Source: Prevotella sp. (GTDB taxonomy: Bacteria > Bacteroidota > Bacteroidia > Bacteroidales > Dysgonomonadaceae). Taken from it: a stretch of 6,487 bases of DNA. Position 1 is the stretch's first letter. The number at the start of each line of letters is the position of its first letter. The notes beneath the pieces were generated by a model that made no database searches, was not told the DNA's origin, and saw only the letters and a list, made by a program, of their open reading frames with translations. Shown piece by piece: positions 1-6,487 of the stretch. A program made the position numbers and the translations under genes. Location: positions 1 through 6,487 of the forward strand of contig JAISES010000410.1 of assembly GCA_031263965.1 (NCBI GenBank). Direction: 5' to 3'.

Positions 1-961
1 AGATATTTCGGTAGAAAGCATATTGAATGAAGGCAGTATTTTTACTATTACGCTTAAACAGGGAACATCCCATTTTTCGGAGGAAGAACTTAAGCATAAT
101 GATATAAATACGGACGTAAAGGCTATACATAATCCTGTTTATGAGGGAGAAGATAGCGAACTGGTCGAGGAAAGCATCACGATAGACGGGGAAAAGCCTG
201 TAGTGTTGCTGGCAGATGATAACGAATCATTGTTAGAAATGCTTACAGACTCATTTTCTCCATATTATAATGTATATACGGCAATAAACGGTAAAGAGGG
301 GCTGGATATGGTATATAAGATACAACCGGACTTGGTTATAAGCGATATAATGATGCCGGAAGTTTCAGGAAAAGAACTGTGCTACAAAATGAAAAATAAT
401 GTTGATACGGCACATATTCCGATTGTACTTCTGACAGCTCAAACTTCCGACAGCCAGATTATTGATGGATATATGTTTGGCGCGGATGCCTATATTACAA
501 AGCCATTCAATATAAAAATGCTGATTACGCGTTGTAATAACCTGATAAAAAACCGGCTGATCCTTTATAAGAAATTTGCTAACCAGGAAGAAAATGTAAT
601 ACCATTCGATGCCGTTACAGAACAGGATAAAATACTGATAGACAGAGCTGTGAATGTTATCAGGGAAAACTTTAATAATCCTGAGTTCGATATGAACAAA
701 TTAGCGATAGAATTAGGCATGGGACGGAGTAAGCTATATATGAGAATAAAAGAAATCACAGGCTTTACTCCAAATGAGCTGACTCTTAATCTTAAGTTGC
801 AAGAGGCTGCCGGTATGTTGGACAATAAACGTCATATGAATATTTCAGAGATTGCATTCGAACTTGGTTTTTCGTCTACAAAATACTTTACGAAATGTTT
901 TAAAACCTTCTATGCCATGGTGCCTCAGGATTGGAGAAAGAGGAATAAACCAAAAGAATAA
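1..961 (+). CDS. Hybrid two-component system protein (histidine kinase / receiver / AraC-type regulator), C-terminal part
   Basis: The reading frame is open from base 2, so the gene begins upstream of the window; the TTG at 23 is not its start. Residues below are counted from that TTG codon. The first residues, reading VES..NEGSIFTITL, are the last strand of a histidine-kinase ATPase domain. A linker follows, then a receiver domain at about 59-176 with the acidic pair D65/D66, phospho-acceptor D108 in SDIMMPEVSG, T138 and K160 in ITKPF. The end (about 205-310) is an AraC/XylS DNA-binding domain with two helix-turn-helix units (near 223-246 and 273-296). Kinase, receiver and AraC domains in one chain define the Bacteroidetes HTCS family, which usually senses glycans and controls nearby polysaccharide-use genes. 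The signal and targets here are not visible, because the sensor part and its upstream neighbours lie outside. All receiver residues are intact. No good terminator follows it on the + strand. Confidence 0.95.
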   Translation, partial: DISVESILNEGSIFTITLKQGTSHFSEEELKHNDINTDVKAIHNPVYEGEDSELVEESITIDGEKPVVLLADDNESLLEMLTDSFSPYYNVYTAINGKEGLDMVYKIQPDLVISDIMMPEVSGKELCYKMKNNVDTAHIPIVLLTAQTSDSQIIDGYMFGADAYITKPFNIKMLITRCNNLIKNRLILYKKFANQEENVIPFDAVTEQDKILIDRAVNVIRENFNNPEFDMNKLAIELGMGRSKLYMRIKEITGFTPNELTLNLKLQEAAGMLDNKRHMNISEIAFELGFSSTKYFTKCFKTFYAMVPQDWRKRNKPKE

Positions 962-998
962 ACAAAAGATAAAAAGATAATTATTACTGTAATGACTT

Positions 999-1028
999 AA
1001 AAAAGAAAAGGTTGTCATCCCGACAACC
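999..1028 (-). terminator. Intrinsic terminator of small RNA copy 1
   Basis: On the minus strand GGTTGTC (1028-1022), a 5-nt GGGAT loop and GACAACC (1016-1010) form a perfect 7-bp stem. TTTTCTTTTTT (1009-999) follows directly. There is no T-tract on the + strand side, so it acts only on leftward transcripts. Confidence 0.85.
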
Positions 1029-1069
1029 AATCTTCATTGTTAACCTTAAATCTAATACCATGAAAAACA
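999..1069 (-). ncRNA. Putative small RNA, copy 1 (about 70 nt)
   Basis: Read on the minus strand, this unit starts about 6 nt after a TATCTTTG promoter box and ends in a hairpin plus T-tract, so it looks like a self-contained small transcript. The body between is A/T-rich and nearly identical to copy 2. It contains a short open frame (25 codons, ATG at 1058-1060 reading MVLDLRLT..., stopping beyond the terminator). Because that ORF runs through the terminator hairpin and its ATG is lost in copy 2, I favour a non-coding RNA or leader-like transcript. It lies behind the groEL terminator and ends 38 bases from the stop of the convergent regulator gene, so it could be antisense to that gene's 3' UTR. 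The start site is estimated, not seen. I have a general impression that similar sequences recur in Bacteroides-group genomes but cannot confirm it here. Confidence 0.6.
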
Positions 1070-1074
1070 CAGTG

Positions 1075-1105
1075 CAAAGATAAGATATTTTTTATGTTAT
1101 AAAAC
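1075..1105 (-). promoter_or_regulatory. Bacteroidetes-type promoter of small RNA copy 1
   Basis: TATCTTTG (1082-1075, minus strand) is an exact match to the Bacteroidetes -7 box TAnnTTTG. At the expected distance upstream there is only GTTTT (1105-1101), a weak match to the TTTG -33 box. A 12-bp perfect palindrome, AAAACATGTTTT (1101-1112), overlaps that position and might be an operator. Confidence 0.55.
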
Positions 1106-1158
1106 ATGTTTTGCCATTTTTCTTCGATGGATTAACATCATTTAATAGAATATCGCCT

Positions 1159-1194
1159 AAAAATAAAATAGGCATCCTCTAAAGAATGCCTATT
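1159..1194 (-). terminator. Intrinsic terminator of the groES-groEL operon
   Basis: On the minus strand, AATAGGCAT (1194-1186) pairs with ATGCCTATT (1175-1167) in a 9-bp stem around a 10-nt loop. TTTTATTTTT (1168-1159) follows, overlapping the stem base. It lies about 20 bases after the groEL stop codon and before small RNA copy 1, so the two should be separate transcripts. Confidence 0.9.
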
Positions 1195-1214
1195 CGTTAT
1201 ATAATCAGCACAAA

Positions 1215-2887
<1,673 letters not shown>

Positions 2888-2928
2888 GTTTGTTGAATAT
2901 TGTTTTTTCTAACTCTTTAATTTGCTTG

Positions 2929-2944
2929 TATCTAAAATTAGATA
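2929..2944. repeat. Short palindrome across the groES stop codon
   Basis: TATCTAA (2929-2935) and TTAGATA (2938-2944) are perfect 7-bp arms with a 2-base centre. The groES stop codon (2938-2940) lies in the right arm. It is A/T-rich, has no T-tract and is too tight to be a good RNA hairpin, so it may have no function. Confidence 0.4.
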
Positions 2945-3207
2945 ATTGCAAGGATATCAGACTGACGCATGATCAGATAAACCTCACCCTCAAGTTCGAT
3001 TTCCGTTCCTGCATATTTACCGTAAAGAACCTGATCTTTCGGTTTTACGACCATTTCCTCATCTTTTGTTCCATTACCTACTGCAATAACTTCACCTTTC
3101 AACGGTTTCTCTTTAGCCGTATCCGGAATAATAATTCCTCCTACACTTTTTTCTTCAGCAGCGGCAGGCTTAATAAGCACCCTGTCTGCCAGTGGTTTAA
3201 TACTCAT
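2938..3207 (-). CDS. groES: Co-chaperonin GroES (Cpn10)
   Basis: Seven-membered lid of the GroEL chamber in the cytoplasm. The 89-residue length is typical of short bacterial GroES proteins. The N-terminus [35 protein letters not shown] matches the family, with the PLADRVLI strand (5-12) and the mobile loop around residues 16-32, whose hydrophobic GGIIIP part contacts GroEL. The C-terminal half has the usual GEVIAVG turn and the [30 protein letters not shown] barrel strands. The ATG at 3207 fits the conserved start; the leader before it is A/T-rich with no clear Shine-Dalgarno site, as is usual in this phylum. It is the first gene of groES-groEL. Upstream are a candidate sigma-54-type promoter and an inverted repeat; I see no CIRCE (HrcA) operator. 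Confidence 0.98.
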   Translation of the reverse strand: MSIKPLADRVLIKPAAAEEKSVGGIIIPDTAKEKPLKGEVIAVGNGTKDEEMVVKPKDQVLYGKYAGTEIELEGEVYLIMRQSDILAII

Positions 3208-3246
3208 GATTCTTAAATTTTTAAAATTGTTATATTATAATTTTGA

Positions 3247-3267
3247 CATATTCTACTCAAGAATATG
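3247..3267. promoter_or_regulatory. 8-bp inverted repeat at the predicted groES start site
   Basis: CATATTCT (3247-3254) and AGAATATG (3260-3267) are perfect inverted arms with a 5-base spacer. The repeat touches the -12 GC of the candidate sigma-54 promoter and covers its expected start site. It could be a repressor operator; if transcription starts further upstream it could instead be a 5' UTR hairpin. Confidence 0.4.
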
Positions 3268-3283
3268 CGAAATGTGTGCCAAA
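3265..3283 (-). promoter_or_regulatory. Candidate sigma-54 (RpoN) promoter of groES-groEL
   Basis: On the minus strand TTTGGCACACATTTCGCAT carries the -24 element TGGCAC and the -12 element TCGCA. The key GG (3280-3279) and GC (3268-3267) are separated by exactly 10 bases, as the sigma-54 consensus TGGCAC-N5-TTGCA requires; the only core mismatch is TCGCA for TTGCA. Initiation would fall near 3256, giving a leader of about 48 nt before the groES ATG. An overlapping TATTCTTG (3266-3259) is one base off a -7 box of the ordinary type but lacks a TTTG at the right distance, so sigma-70-family transcription is not ruled out. Confidence 0.45.
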
Positions 3284-3297
3284 AATGGTTTCTGCAG

Positions 3298-3376
3298 TTT
3301 TGACAGCGTACAAATCATCCCATGCTGACAAGTAGTCATTTTTGACACTAAAGAAATTTCAGATTCCTTTTTGTCA
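3298..3376. promoter_or_regulatory. Cluster of TGACA motifs upstream of groES
   Basis: TTTTGACA occurs at 3298-3305 and 3340-3347, and again nearer the gene at 3241-3248. CTGACA is at 3325-3330 as part of TGAC-AAGTA-GTCA (3326-3338), and the inverted form TTTTTGTCA is at 3368-3376. The sites lie 18 to 96 bases upstream of the candidate -24 element. Repeated sites at this distance could bind an activator, such as an NtrC-type sigma-54 activator, but no regulator is identified. Confidence 0.3.
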
Positions 3377-3382
3377 TGTTGA

Positions 3383-3428
3383 ATTGGCTAATGCCGAACG
3401 CTGTTTCTTCAGAATCGGGGAAGCCAAT
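3383..3428. other. Foldable 46-base element of unknown function
   Basis: ATTGGCT (3383-3389) pairs with AGCCAAT (3422-3428). Inside, CCGA pairs with TCGG and CTG with CAG around a TTTCTT loop, with small internal bulges. About 14 base pairs form in total. No T-tract follows on either strand, so it is not an intrinsic terminator. It could be a structured RNA piece, a protein site or the relic of a mobile element. Confidence 0.35.
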
Positions 3429-3507
3429 GACATAGAAATTTAAACAGTTTCTATATAGTTTACAATAAATAATTTCACAAACAACAATTGTATTTTGTTG
3501 ATATACA

Positions 3508-3563
3508 AAATCTTGAAATCTTGAAATGTGAATTGAAAATCGGCGTTAGCCAAATCTTGAAAT
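3508..3563. repeat. Short direct repeats AAATCTTGAAAT
   Basis: The 12-mer AAATCTTGAAAT occurs at 3508-3519, 3516-3527 (overlapping, 8-bp step) and 3552-3563. Just before it, ATTTTGT (3492-3498) and ACAAAAT (3505-3511) form a 7-bp inverted repeat. No gene or known site explains them. Confidence 0.5.
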
Positions 3564-3626
3564 AGAATTTATATAAGAAGTAGATGTAGGGGGCAAACTT
3601 AGATAATAAAGAAAGGAATATTACAT

Positions 3627-3656
3627 AAAAAAGAAAAGGTTGTCATCCCGACAACC
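3627..3656 (-). terminator. Intrinsic terminator of small RNA copy 2
   Basis: Minus-strand GGTTGTC (3656-3650), GGGAT loop and GACAACC (3644-3638) form a perfect 7-bp stem followed by TTTTCTTTTTT (3637-3627). It is identical to the copy 1 terminator. Confidence 0.85.
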
Positions 3657-3697
3657 AATCTTCATTGTTAACCTTAAATCTAATACTATGAAAAACA
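3627..3697 (-). ncRNA. Putative small RNA, copy 2 (about 70 nt)
   Basis: This unit has the same build as copy 1: TATCTTTG promoter box, conserved A/T-rich body, and a terminal hairpin with T-tract. Of the two it has the better promoter. The ATG that would open the short ORF in copy 1 is ATA here (change at 3687). Only an inner ATG, reading MKIGCRDD and running through the terminator hairpin, or an in-frame GTG further up, could start translation. This favours a role as RNA. It lies between ackA and groES on the same strand as both, and its terminator would also stop read-through from the acetate operon into groESL. The RNA start is estimated. Confidence 0.62.
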
Positions 3698-3702
3698 CAC
3701 TA

Positions 3703-3734
3703 CAAAGATAGTGGGTGTTGTAATATATTCCAAA
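3703..3734 (-). promoter_or_regulatory. Bacteroidetes-type promoter of small RNA copy 2
   Basis: On the minus strand TTTG (3734-3731), a 20-base spacer and TATCTTTG (3710-3703) match the Bacteroidetes vegetative promoter in both boxes and in spacing. It is the best promoter match I found in the window. Confidence 0.75.
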
Positions 3735-3743
3735 CTATTCAGT

Positions 3744-3804
3744 GTCAAATTTTGACGGTTTAAATTTGTTTAACGGTGTGCCCTTAATCGCCAACAAATT
3801 TGTT
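3744..3804. promoter_or_regulatory. Group of palindromes upstream of the copy 2 promoter
   Basis: GTCAAA-T-TTTGAC (3744-3756) is a perfect 13-base palindrome starting 9 bases upstream of the -33 box. Beyond it AAATTTGTT (3762-3770) and AACAAATTT (3793-3801) are 9-bp inverted arms 22 bases apart, and the right arm belongs to the perfect 12-bp palindrome AACAAATTTGTT (3793-3804). Their place suggests operators for the small RNA promoter. The region is also the 3' flank of ackA, so they could act in that transcript instead. Confidence 0.35.
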
Positions 3805-3831
3805 AAATATTCTTGCGTATTATAAACAAAT

Positions 3832-3850
3832 AAAAAAGGCGAAACCGTCA
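3832..3850 (-). terminator. Weak possible terminator after ackA
   Basis: On the minus strand GGTTTCGCC followed by TTTTTT (3837-3832) lies about 40 bases after the ackA stop. The only stems I can draw are short (GTCAG with CTGAC, set back from the T-run), so an intrinsic terminator is doubtful. The hairpin of small RNA copy 2 may be the real barrier downstream. Confidence 0.2.
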
Positions 3851-3884
3851 GTATTCACATTCCCGTCTGACATTTACCCTCGTC

Positions 3885-5084
3885 TTATTTGTTGACGATC
3901 TTCATAGTATCTGATGCAATCATATATTCTTCGTCGGTAGGTACTACCATCACAGTAACCGTGGAGTCGGGAGTGCTAATGATAGCTTCATCTCCATGTA
4001 TCTCCAGATTTTTAGCTGTGTCGATCTTAATGCCCATAAATCCGAGATCTTTGCACACCTGTTCTCTTACAATGTCTACATTTTCCCCGATACCTCCGGT
4101 AAACATGAGGATATCTACGCCGCCTAAAGCGGCAGCATATGCTCCTATATACTTTTTAATACGATAAATGAATATATCCAAAGCCAATTTAGCTCTCTCG
4201 TTTCCTGCAGCTATTGCAGCACGCAGTTCACGCATGTCGGACGATACTCCCGAAACCCCCAGTAACCCACTATGCTTGTTAACTAAAGTGGATATGGCTT
4301 GTGTGCCGATATTCTCTTTTTCCATGATGTATGAAACGATGCCGGCGTCAACATCACCCGAACGGGTTCCCATCAGCAAGCCTTCTACCGGAGTCATACC
4401 CATAGATGTATCGATGGATTTTCCGCCTTTTATGGCGGCTAATGAGCCCCCATTACCTATATGGGCTGTAATGATGCGTTGTTTCTCGTATGGTACTCCC
4501 AACAATTCGCAGCCTTTGCGGGATACGTAACGATGGCTTGTTCCATGAAATCCGTATCTGCGGATACCGTATTTTTCGTATAAAGAATATGGAAGTCCGT
4601 ACATATATGCCTCAGGCGGCATAGTCTGATGGAATGCCGTATCGAATACTCCTACCTGGGGAATATCGCCCATCAACTCCTTTACCGCATATATACCTGC
4701 CAGGTTGGGCGGATTGTGCAGAGGTGCAAGGTCGATACATTCCTCCATTTTTGTTATTACTTCATCGGTGATGAGTACGCTACTGTTGAATTCTTCACCT
4801 CCATGCACAACACGGTGTCCAACGGCGTCTAATTCGTCAAGCGACCCGATACACCCGTATTTCGGGCTTGTCAATACTCCCAGTATATATTCAATACCTG
4901 CATGATGCTCCAGAATTTCTCCTTCGAGTACGACTTTGTCGCCATCAGGAAGCGGGAATTTAAGGAAAGAACCTTTGAGGCCTATTTTCTCGACACCCCC
5001 CTGCGCCAGTACTTCCTTGCTTTCCATATCGAAAAGCTTATATTTGATAGATGAACTTCCACAGTTCAGTACTAATATTTTCAT
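3885..5084 (-). CDS. ackA: Acetate kinase
   Basis: Cytoplasmic enzyme that transfers the phosphate of acetyl phosphate to ADP, giving ATP and acetate; reversible, and the energy-yielding step of acetate fermentation. The 399-residue length is normal. The family signatures are intact: LNCGSSSIKYKLF (6-18, with N7), GHRVVHGG (89-96, R91), FDTAFHQTMP (147-156, catalytic D148), H180 in GFHGTSHRYV, AHIGNGGS (207-214), R241 in MGTRSGDVD, FTGGIGEN (328-335) and the metal-site Glu near 385 in TDEEYMIA. The ATG at 5084 directly opens the conserved N-terminus. It is the last gene of pta - dehydrogenase-like - ackA, starting only 4 bases after the stop of the middle gene, so translation is probably coupled. 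I found no separate promoter. Confidence 0.99.
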   Translation of the reverse strand: MKILVLNCGSSSIKYKLFDMESKEVLAQGGVEKIGLKGSFLKFPLPDGDKVVLEGEILEHHAGIEYILGVLTSPKYGCIGSLDELDAVGHRVVHGGEEFNSSVLITDEVITKMEECIDLAPLHNPPNLAGIYAVKELMGDIPQVGVFDTAFHQTMPPEAYMYGLPYSLYEKYGIRRYGFHGTSHRYVSRKGCELLGVPYEKQRIITAHIGNGGSLAAIKGGKSIDTSMGMTPVEGLLMGTRSGDVDAGIVSYIMEKENIGTQAISTLVNKHSGLLGVSGVSSDMRELRAAIAAGNERAKLALDIFIYRIKKYIGAYAAALGGVDILMFTGGIGENVDIVREQVCKDLGFMGIKIDTAKNLEIHGDEAIISTPDSTVTVMVVPTDEEYMIASDTMKIVNK

Positions 5085-5088
5085 GTTG

Positions 5089-6054
5089 TTAAATTAAATC
5101 GTTAGGGCCAATTCTTTTTCCGGCCTCATTATATACATAGAATCCCCTGCCTTCGGATAATCCGAGCTGTTTAGAGCGATATAGTTTCAGTAATACCGGA
5201 GTTGCCTTGTACTTTTTGTCGCCATATTCGTTAAACATGTCTTCCATCAGCATAACCAGCTTTTCGATACCTATAATATCGGCCATCTCGAAAATACCGT
5301 AGCGTTGTCCGTAGATAATGGTAAACTCCTTGTCTATATCTTCTATAGTCGCTATGTTTTCCATCCATATCTGACATGCTTCGTTAAGCATGATAATCAT
5401 CAAACGGAAGCTGACAAGTCCACTGCTTTCGTGTACCAGTATAGCTGTATGTTTGATCATTTTGGCAAAATGGAAAATCTTATTGATCGCCTCTTTTGAT
5501 GTAAATGTTCCGCTTACGACTTCCAGCAAACGGGCGTCGGTGTGTGAAACAGGGAAGTGAAGGCAAATGCAGCGTTCTTTATATTTCAGGTCTGCGGCCA
5601 GTTCGCTTATGATTACTGTTGTTGCATTGGTGGCGATGATAGCATCGGGTGCCAGCACCTGTTCCAGGTTGCGGAAAACTTCTTTACGGAGTTCTATGCT
5701 GCGCTCGCCGGTCATGTCGTAACGGATACATTCTATTACGAAGTCGCAGTTTTTCAGGTCTTCATAGTCGAGAGTCCCTTTTATACGACCCATTGTAGCC
5801 CGTTTTTCACCCTGAGTCAGGCCCCAGTTTTCGATTTTTGTATCCAGCCTGTTTTCTATATCGTTCAGGGCAATTTGTATCCTCTCTTCCGATACTTCTA
5901 CGAATACTACTTCAATGCCTGAAAGGGCAGTCAGGCTAACGATATGACGCCCGTCGCGTCCGCATCCGACAACGCCTATTTTAGAAAAGAGGGATCTTTT
6001 CTTGTGCTTTGTGCTTAACCCATATTCTTCAATAGGTTCAATGATTTCTGCCAT
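5089..6054 (-). CDS. Divergent 3-hydroxyacyl-CoA dehydrogenase family protein
   Basis: Predicted cytoplasmic NAD-dependent oxidoreductase of the 3-hydroxyacyl/3-hydroxybutyryl-CoA dehydrogenase family; substrate unknown. I chose the ATG at 6054 (321 residues, MAEIIEPIEEYGLS). A TTG at 6096 would add 14 residues encoded largely by a 7-bp repeat. A 25-residue tail precedes the Rossmann fold with VVGCGRDG (GxGxxG, G30/G32/G35) and E53 at the end of strand 2, which suits NAD. The C-terminal helical domain (about 205-307) ends in the family-like LGLSEGRGFYVY. The catalytic His (H166 in CLHF) and its partner Glu (E178 in LLEVV) are kept. However, NTSS reads NATT (143-146), HFFNP reads HFPVS, and the conserved Asn of GFVVNR is F216 in GLVSFR. 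It therefore may not catalyse the standard reaction. Its position between pta and ackA suggests a link to acyl-CoA or acetyl-phosphate metabolism, which is inference. Confidence 0.85.
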   Translation of the reverse strand: MAEIIEPIEEYGLSTKHKKRSLFSKIGVVGCGRDGRHIVSLTALSGIEVVFVEVSEERIQIALNDIENRLDTKIENWGLTQGEKRATMGRIKGTLDYEDLKNCDFVIECIRYDMTGERSIELRKEVFRNLEQVLAPDAIIATNATTVIISELAADLKYKERCICLHFPVSHTDARLLEVVSGTFTSKEAINKIFHFAKMIKHTAILVHESSGLVSFRLMIIMLNEACQIWMENIATIEDIDKEFTIIYGQRYGIFEMADIIGIEKLVMLMEDMFNEYGDKKYKATPVLLKLYRSKQLGLSEGRGFYVYNEAGKRIGPNDLI

Positions 6055-6067
6055 ATATATTTTAGTA

Positions 6068-6095
6068 AAAAATGAAGAATGAAAAATGAAAAACA
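6068..6095 (-). repeat. Four-unit 7-bp tandem repeat before the dehydrogenase-like gene
   Basis: On the + strand the units read AAAAATG, AAGAATG, AAAAATG and AAAAACA in exact 7-bp register. The tract ends 13 bases upstream of the chosen ATG at 6054. It differs in sequence from the tract before groEL. Confidence 0.75.
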
Positions 6096-6118
6096 ACTCG
6101 TTTACCCGAATCTTGTTT

Positions 6119-6139
6119 ATTCATAATTCATAATTAGTT
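6119..6139 (-). repeat. 7-bp repeat over the pta stop codon
   Basis: ATTCATA occurs twice in tandem (6119-6125, 6126-6132), followed by the related ATTAGTT (6133-6139), which contains the pta stop codon (6134-6136). Confidence 0.6.
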
Positions 6140-6487
6140 AATTTTTTTTGCGGCAATTGCCTGATTGGCAGCGATAGCCACCATATTATAAATGTCGCTT
6201 ACCGAGCATCCGCGGGAAAGATCGTTTACCGGTGCAGCCATTCCTTGCAGTATCGGGCCCACGGCTTCAGCTCCGCCAAGGCGCTGTACCAGTTTGTAGG
6301 CTATATTTCCTACCTCCAGCGAAGGGAATACGAGGACGTTTGCTTTTCCTGCAACTTTACTATCCGGAGCCTTTTGTTTTCCTACCGATGGAACGAGGGC
6401 GGCATCGGCTTGCAATTCCCCGTCAATATTTAGTGACGGGTCTATTCTTTGAGCCAATTGTGTAGCTTCTATCACTTTATCTACCAT
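6134..6487 (-). CDS. pta: Phosphate acetyltransferase, C-terminal part
   Basis: Converts acetyl-CoA and phosphate to acetyl phosphate and CoA in the cytoplasm, supplying AckA. Only the last 117 residues are in the window; the Met at the right edge is internal, since the family needs about 330 residues or more. The piece shows the conserved C-terminal part of the PTA_PTB fold: DGELQADAALVPSVGKQKAPDS, where basic and acidic residues line the CoA/phosphate cleft, then ANVLVFPSLEVGNIAYKLVQRLGGAEAVGPILQGMAAPVNDLSRGCSVSDIYNM, a stretch highly typical of bacterial Pta (VFP-LE-GNI, GPILQG, PVNDLSRG). The C-terminus is intact. It is the upstream gene of the acetate operon; its promoter lies outside the window. 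A 7-bp repeat overlaps its stop codon. Confidence 0.97.
   Translation of the reverse strand: MVDKVIEATQLAQRIDPSLNIDGELQADAALVPSVGKQKAPDSKVAGKANVLVFPSLEVGNIAYKLVQRLGGAEAVGPILQGMAAPVNDLSRGCSVSDIYNMVAIAANQAIAAKKIN

Larger units (their letters stand above)
999..1082 (-). repeat. 84-bp dispersed repeat, copy 1
   Basis: Bases 999-1082 match 3627-3710 without gaps at 81 of 84 positions. The differences are at 1059 (C, T in copy 2), 1072 (G, C) and 1074 (G, A). Similarity stops at both ends: on the left just past the A-run (T-tract on the minus strand), on the right at the last base of the promoter box. The ends have no inverted repeats and I see no target duplication, so it does not look like a transposon. 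Confidence 0.95.
3627..3710 (-). repeat. 84-bp dispersed repeat, copy 2
   Basis: Same orientation as copy 1 and displaced from it by 2628 bases, with 3 substitutions and no gaps. The 60 bases from the T-tract to position 3686 are identical to copy 1; all three changes lie toward the promoter end. Confidence 0.95.

Noticed and set aside
845..1030. 61-codon minus-strand frame starting in the small RNA terminator
   Set aside because: It needs a TTG start inside the terminator hairpin and runs antisense into the end of the regulator gene.
3208..3300. CIRCE (HrcA) operator before groES
   Set aside because: No TTAGCACTC/GAGTGCTAA arms; the dyad present has a different sequence and spacing.
4168..4530. 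120-codon open frame on the + strand inside ackA
   Set aside because: Antisense shadow of the conserved acetate kinase coding sequence.
5557..5922. 121-codon open frame on the + strand
   Set aside because: Antisense to the dehydrogenase-like gene, with no recognisable domain and no promoter or start context.
6055..6096. N-terminal extension of the dehydrogenase-like protein from a TTG at 6096
   Set aside because: The extra 14 residues are encoded largely by the 7-bp repeat; the ATG at 6054 gives a better start with an A/T-rich leader.

Overview
The window looks like chromosomal DNA from a member of the Bacteroidales (phylum Bacteroidota). The signs are a hybrid two-component regulator with an AraC-type output domain, promoter boxes of the Bacteroidetes type (TTTG and TAnnTTTG), A/T-rich leaders without clear Shine-Dalgarno sites, and moderately low GC. 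I cannot fix the genus from sequence alone. Everything except the first gene lies on the minus strand.

Layout. Positions 1-961 (+) hold the 3' part of a hybrid sensor kinase/response regulator gene. It converges on the minus-strand groES-groEL operon (3207 to 1215), which ends in a clear intrinsic terminator at 1159-1194. Further right is a minus-strand operon for acetyl-CoA to acetate conversion: the C-terminal third of pta (cut by the right edge, ending at 6134), a divergent 3-hydroxyacyl-CoA dehydrogenase-like gene (6054 to 5089), and ackA (5084 to 3885). Pta makes acetyl phosphate from acetyl-CoA, and AckA uses it to make ATP and acetate. The middle gene follows pta by 79 bases and precedes ackA by 4, so it is very probably co-transcribed. 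It has lost a conserved active-site Asn.

The most interesting content is intergenic. An 84-bp sequence occurs twice (999-1082 and 3627-3710; 81 of 84 bases identical, no gaps). Read on the minus strand, each copy starts exactly at a TATCTTTG promoter box and ends in a perfect 7-bp hairpin followed by a T-tract. Each copy therefore looks like a complete small transcription unit making an RNA of about 70 nt. One copy lies behind groEL and the other between ackA and groES. Copy 2 also has an ideally spaced TTTG box and a group of palindromes upstream.

The 677-base gap between groES and ackA (3208-3884) also holds a candidate sigma-54-type promoter for groESL (GG-N10-GC), an 8-bp inverted repeat over its expected start site, a cluster of TTTTGACA-like motifs, a 46-base foldable element and short direct repeats. 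Tandem repeats with a 7-bp period, but different sequences, occupy the groES-groEL and pta-dehydrogenase junctions. I saw no tRNA, rRNA, CRISPR array or insertion sequence.
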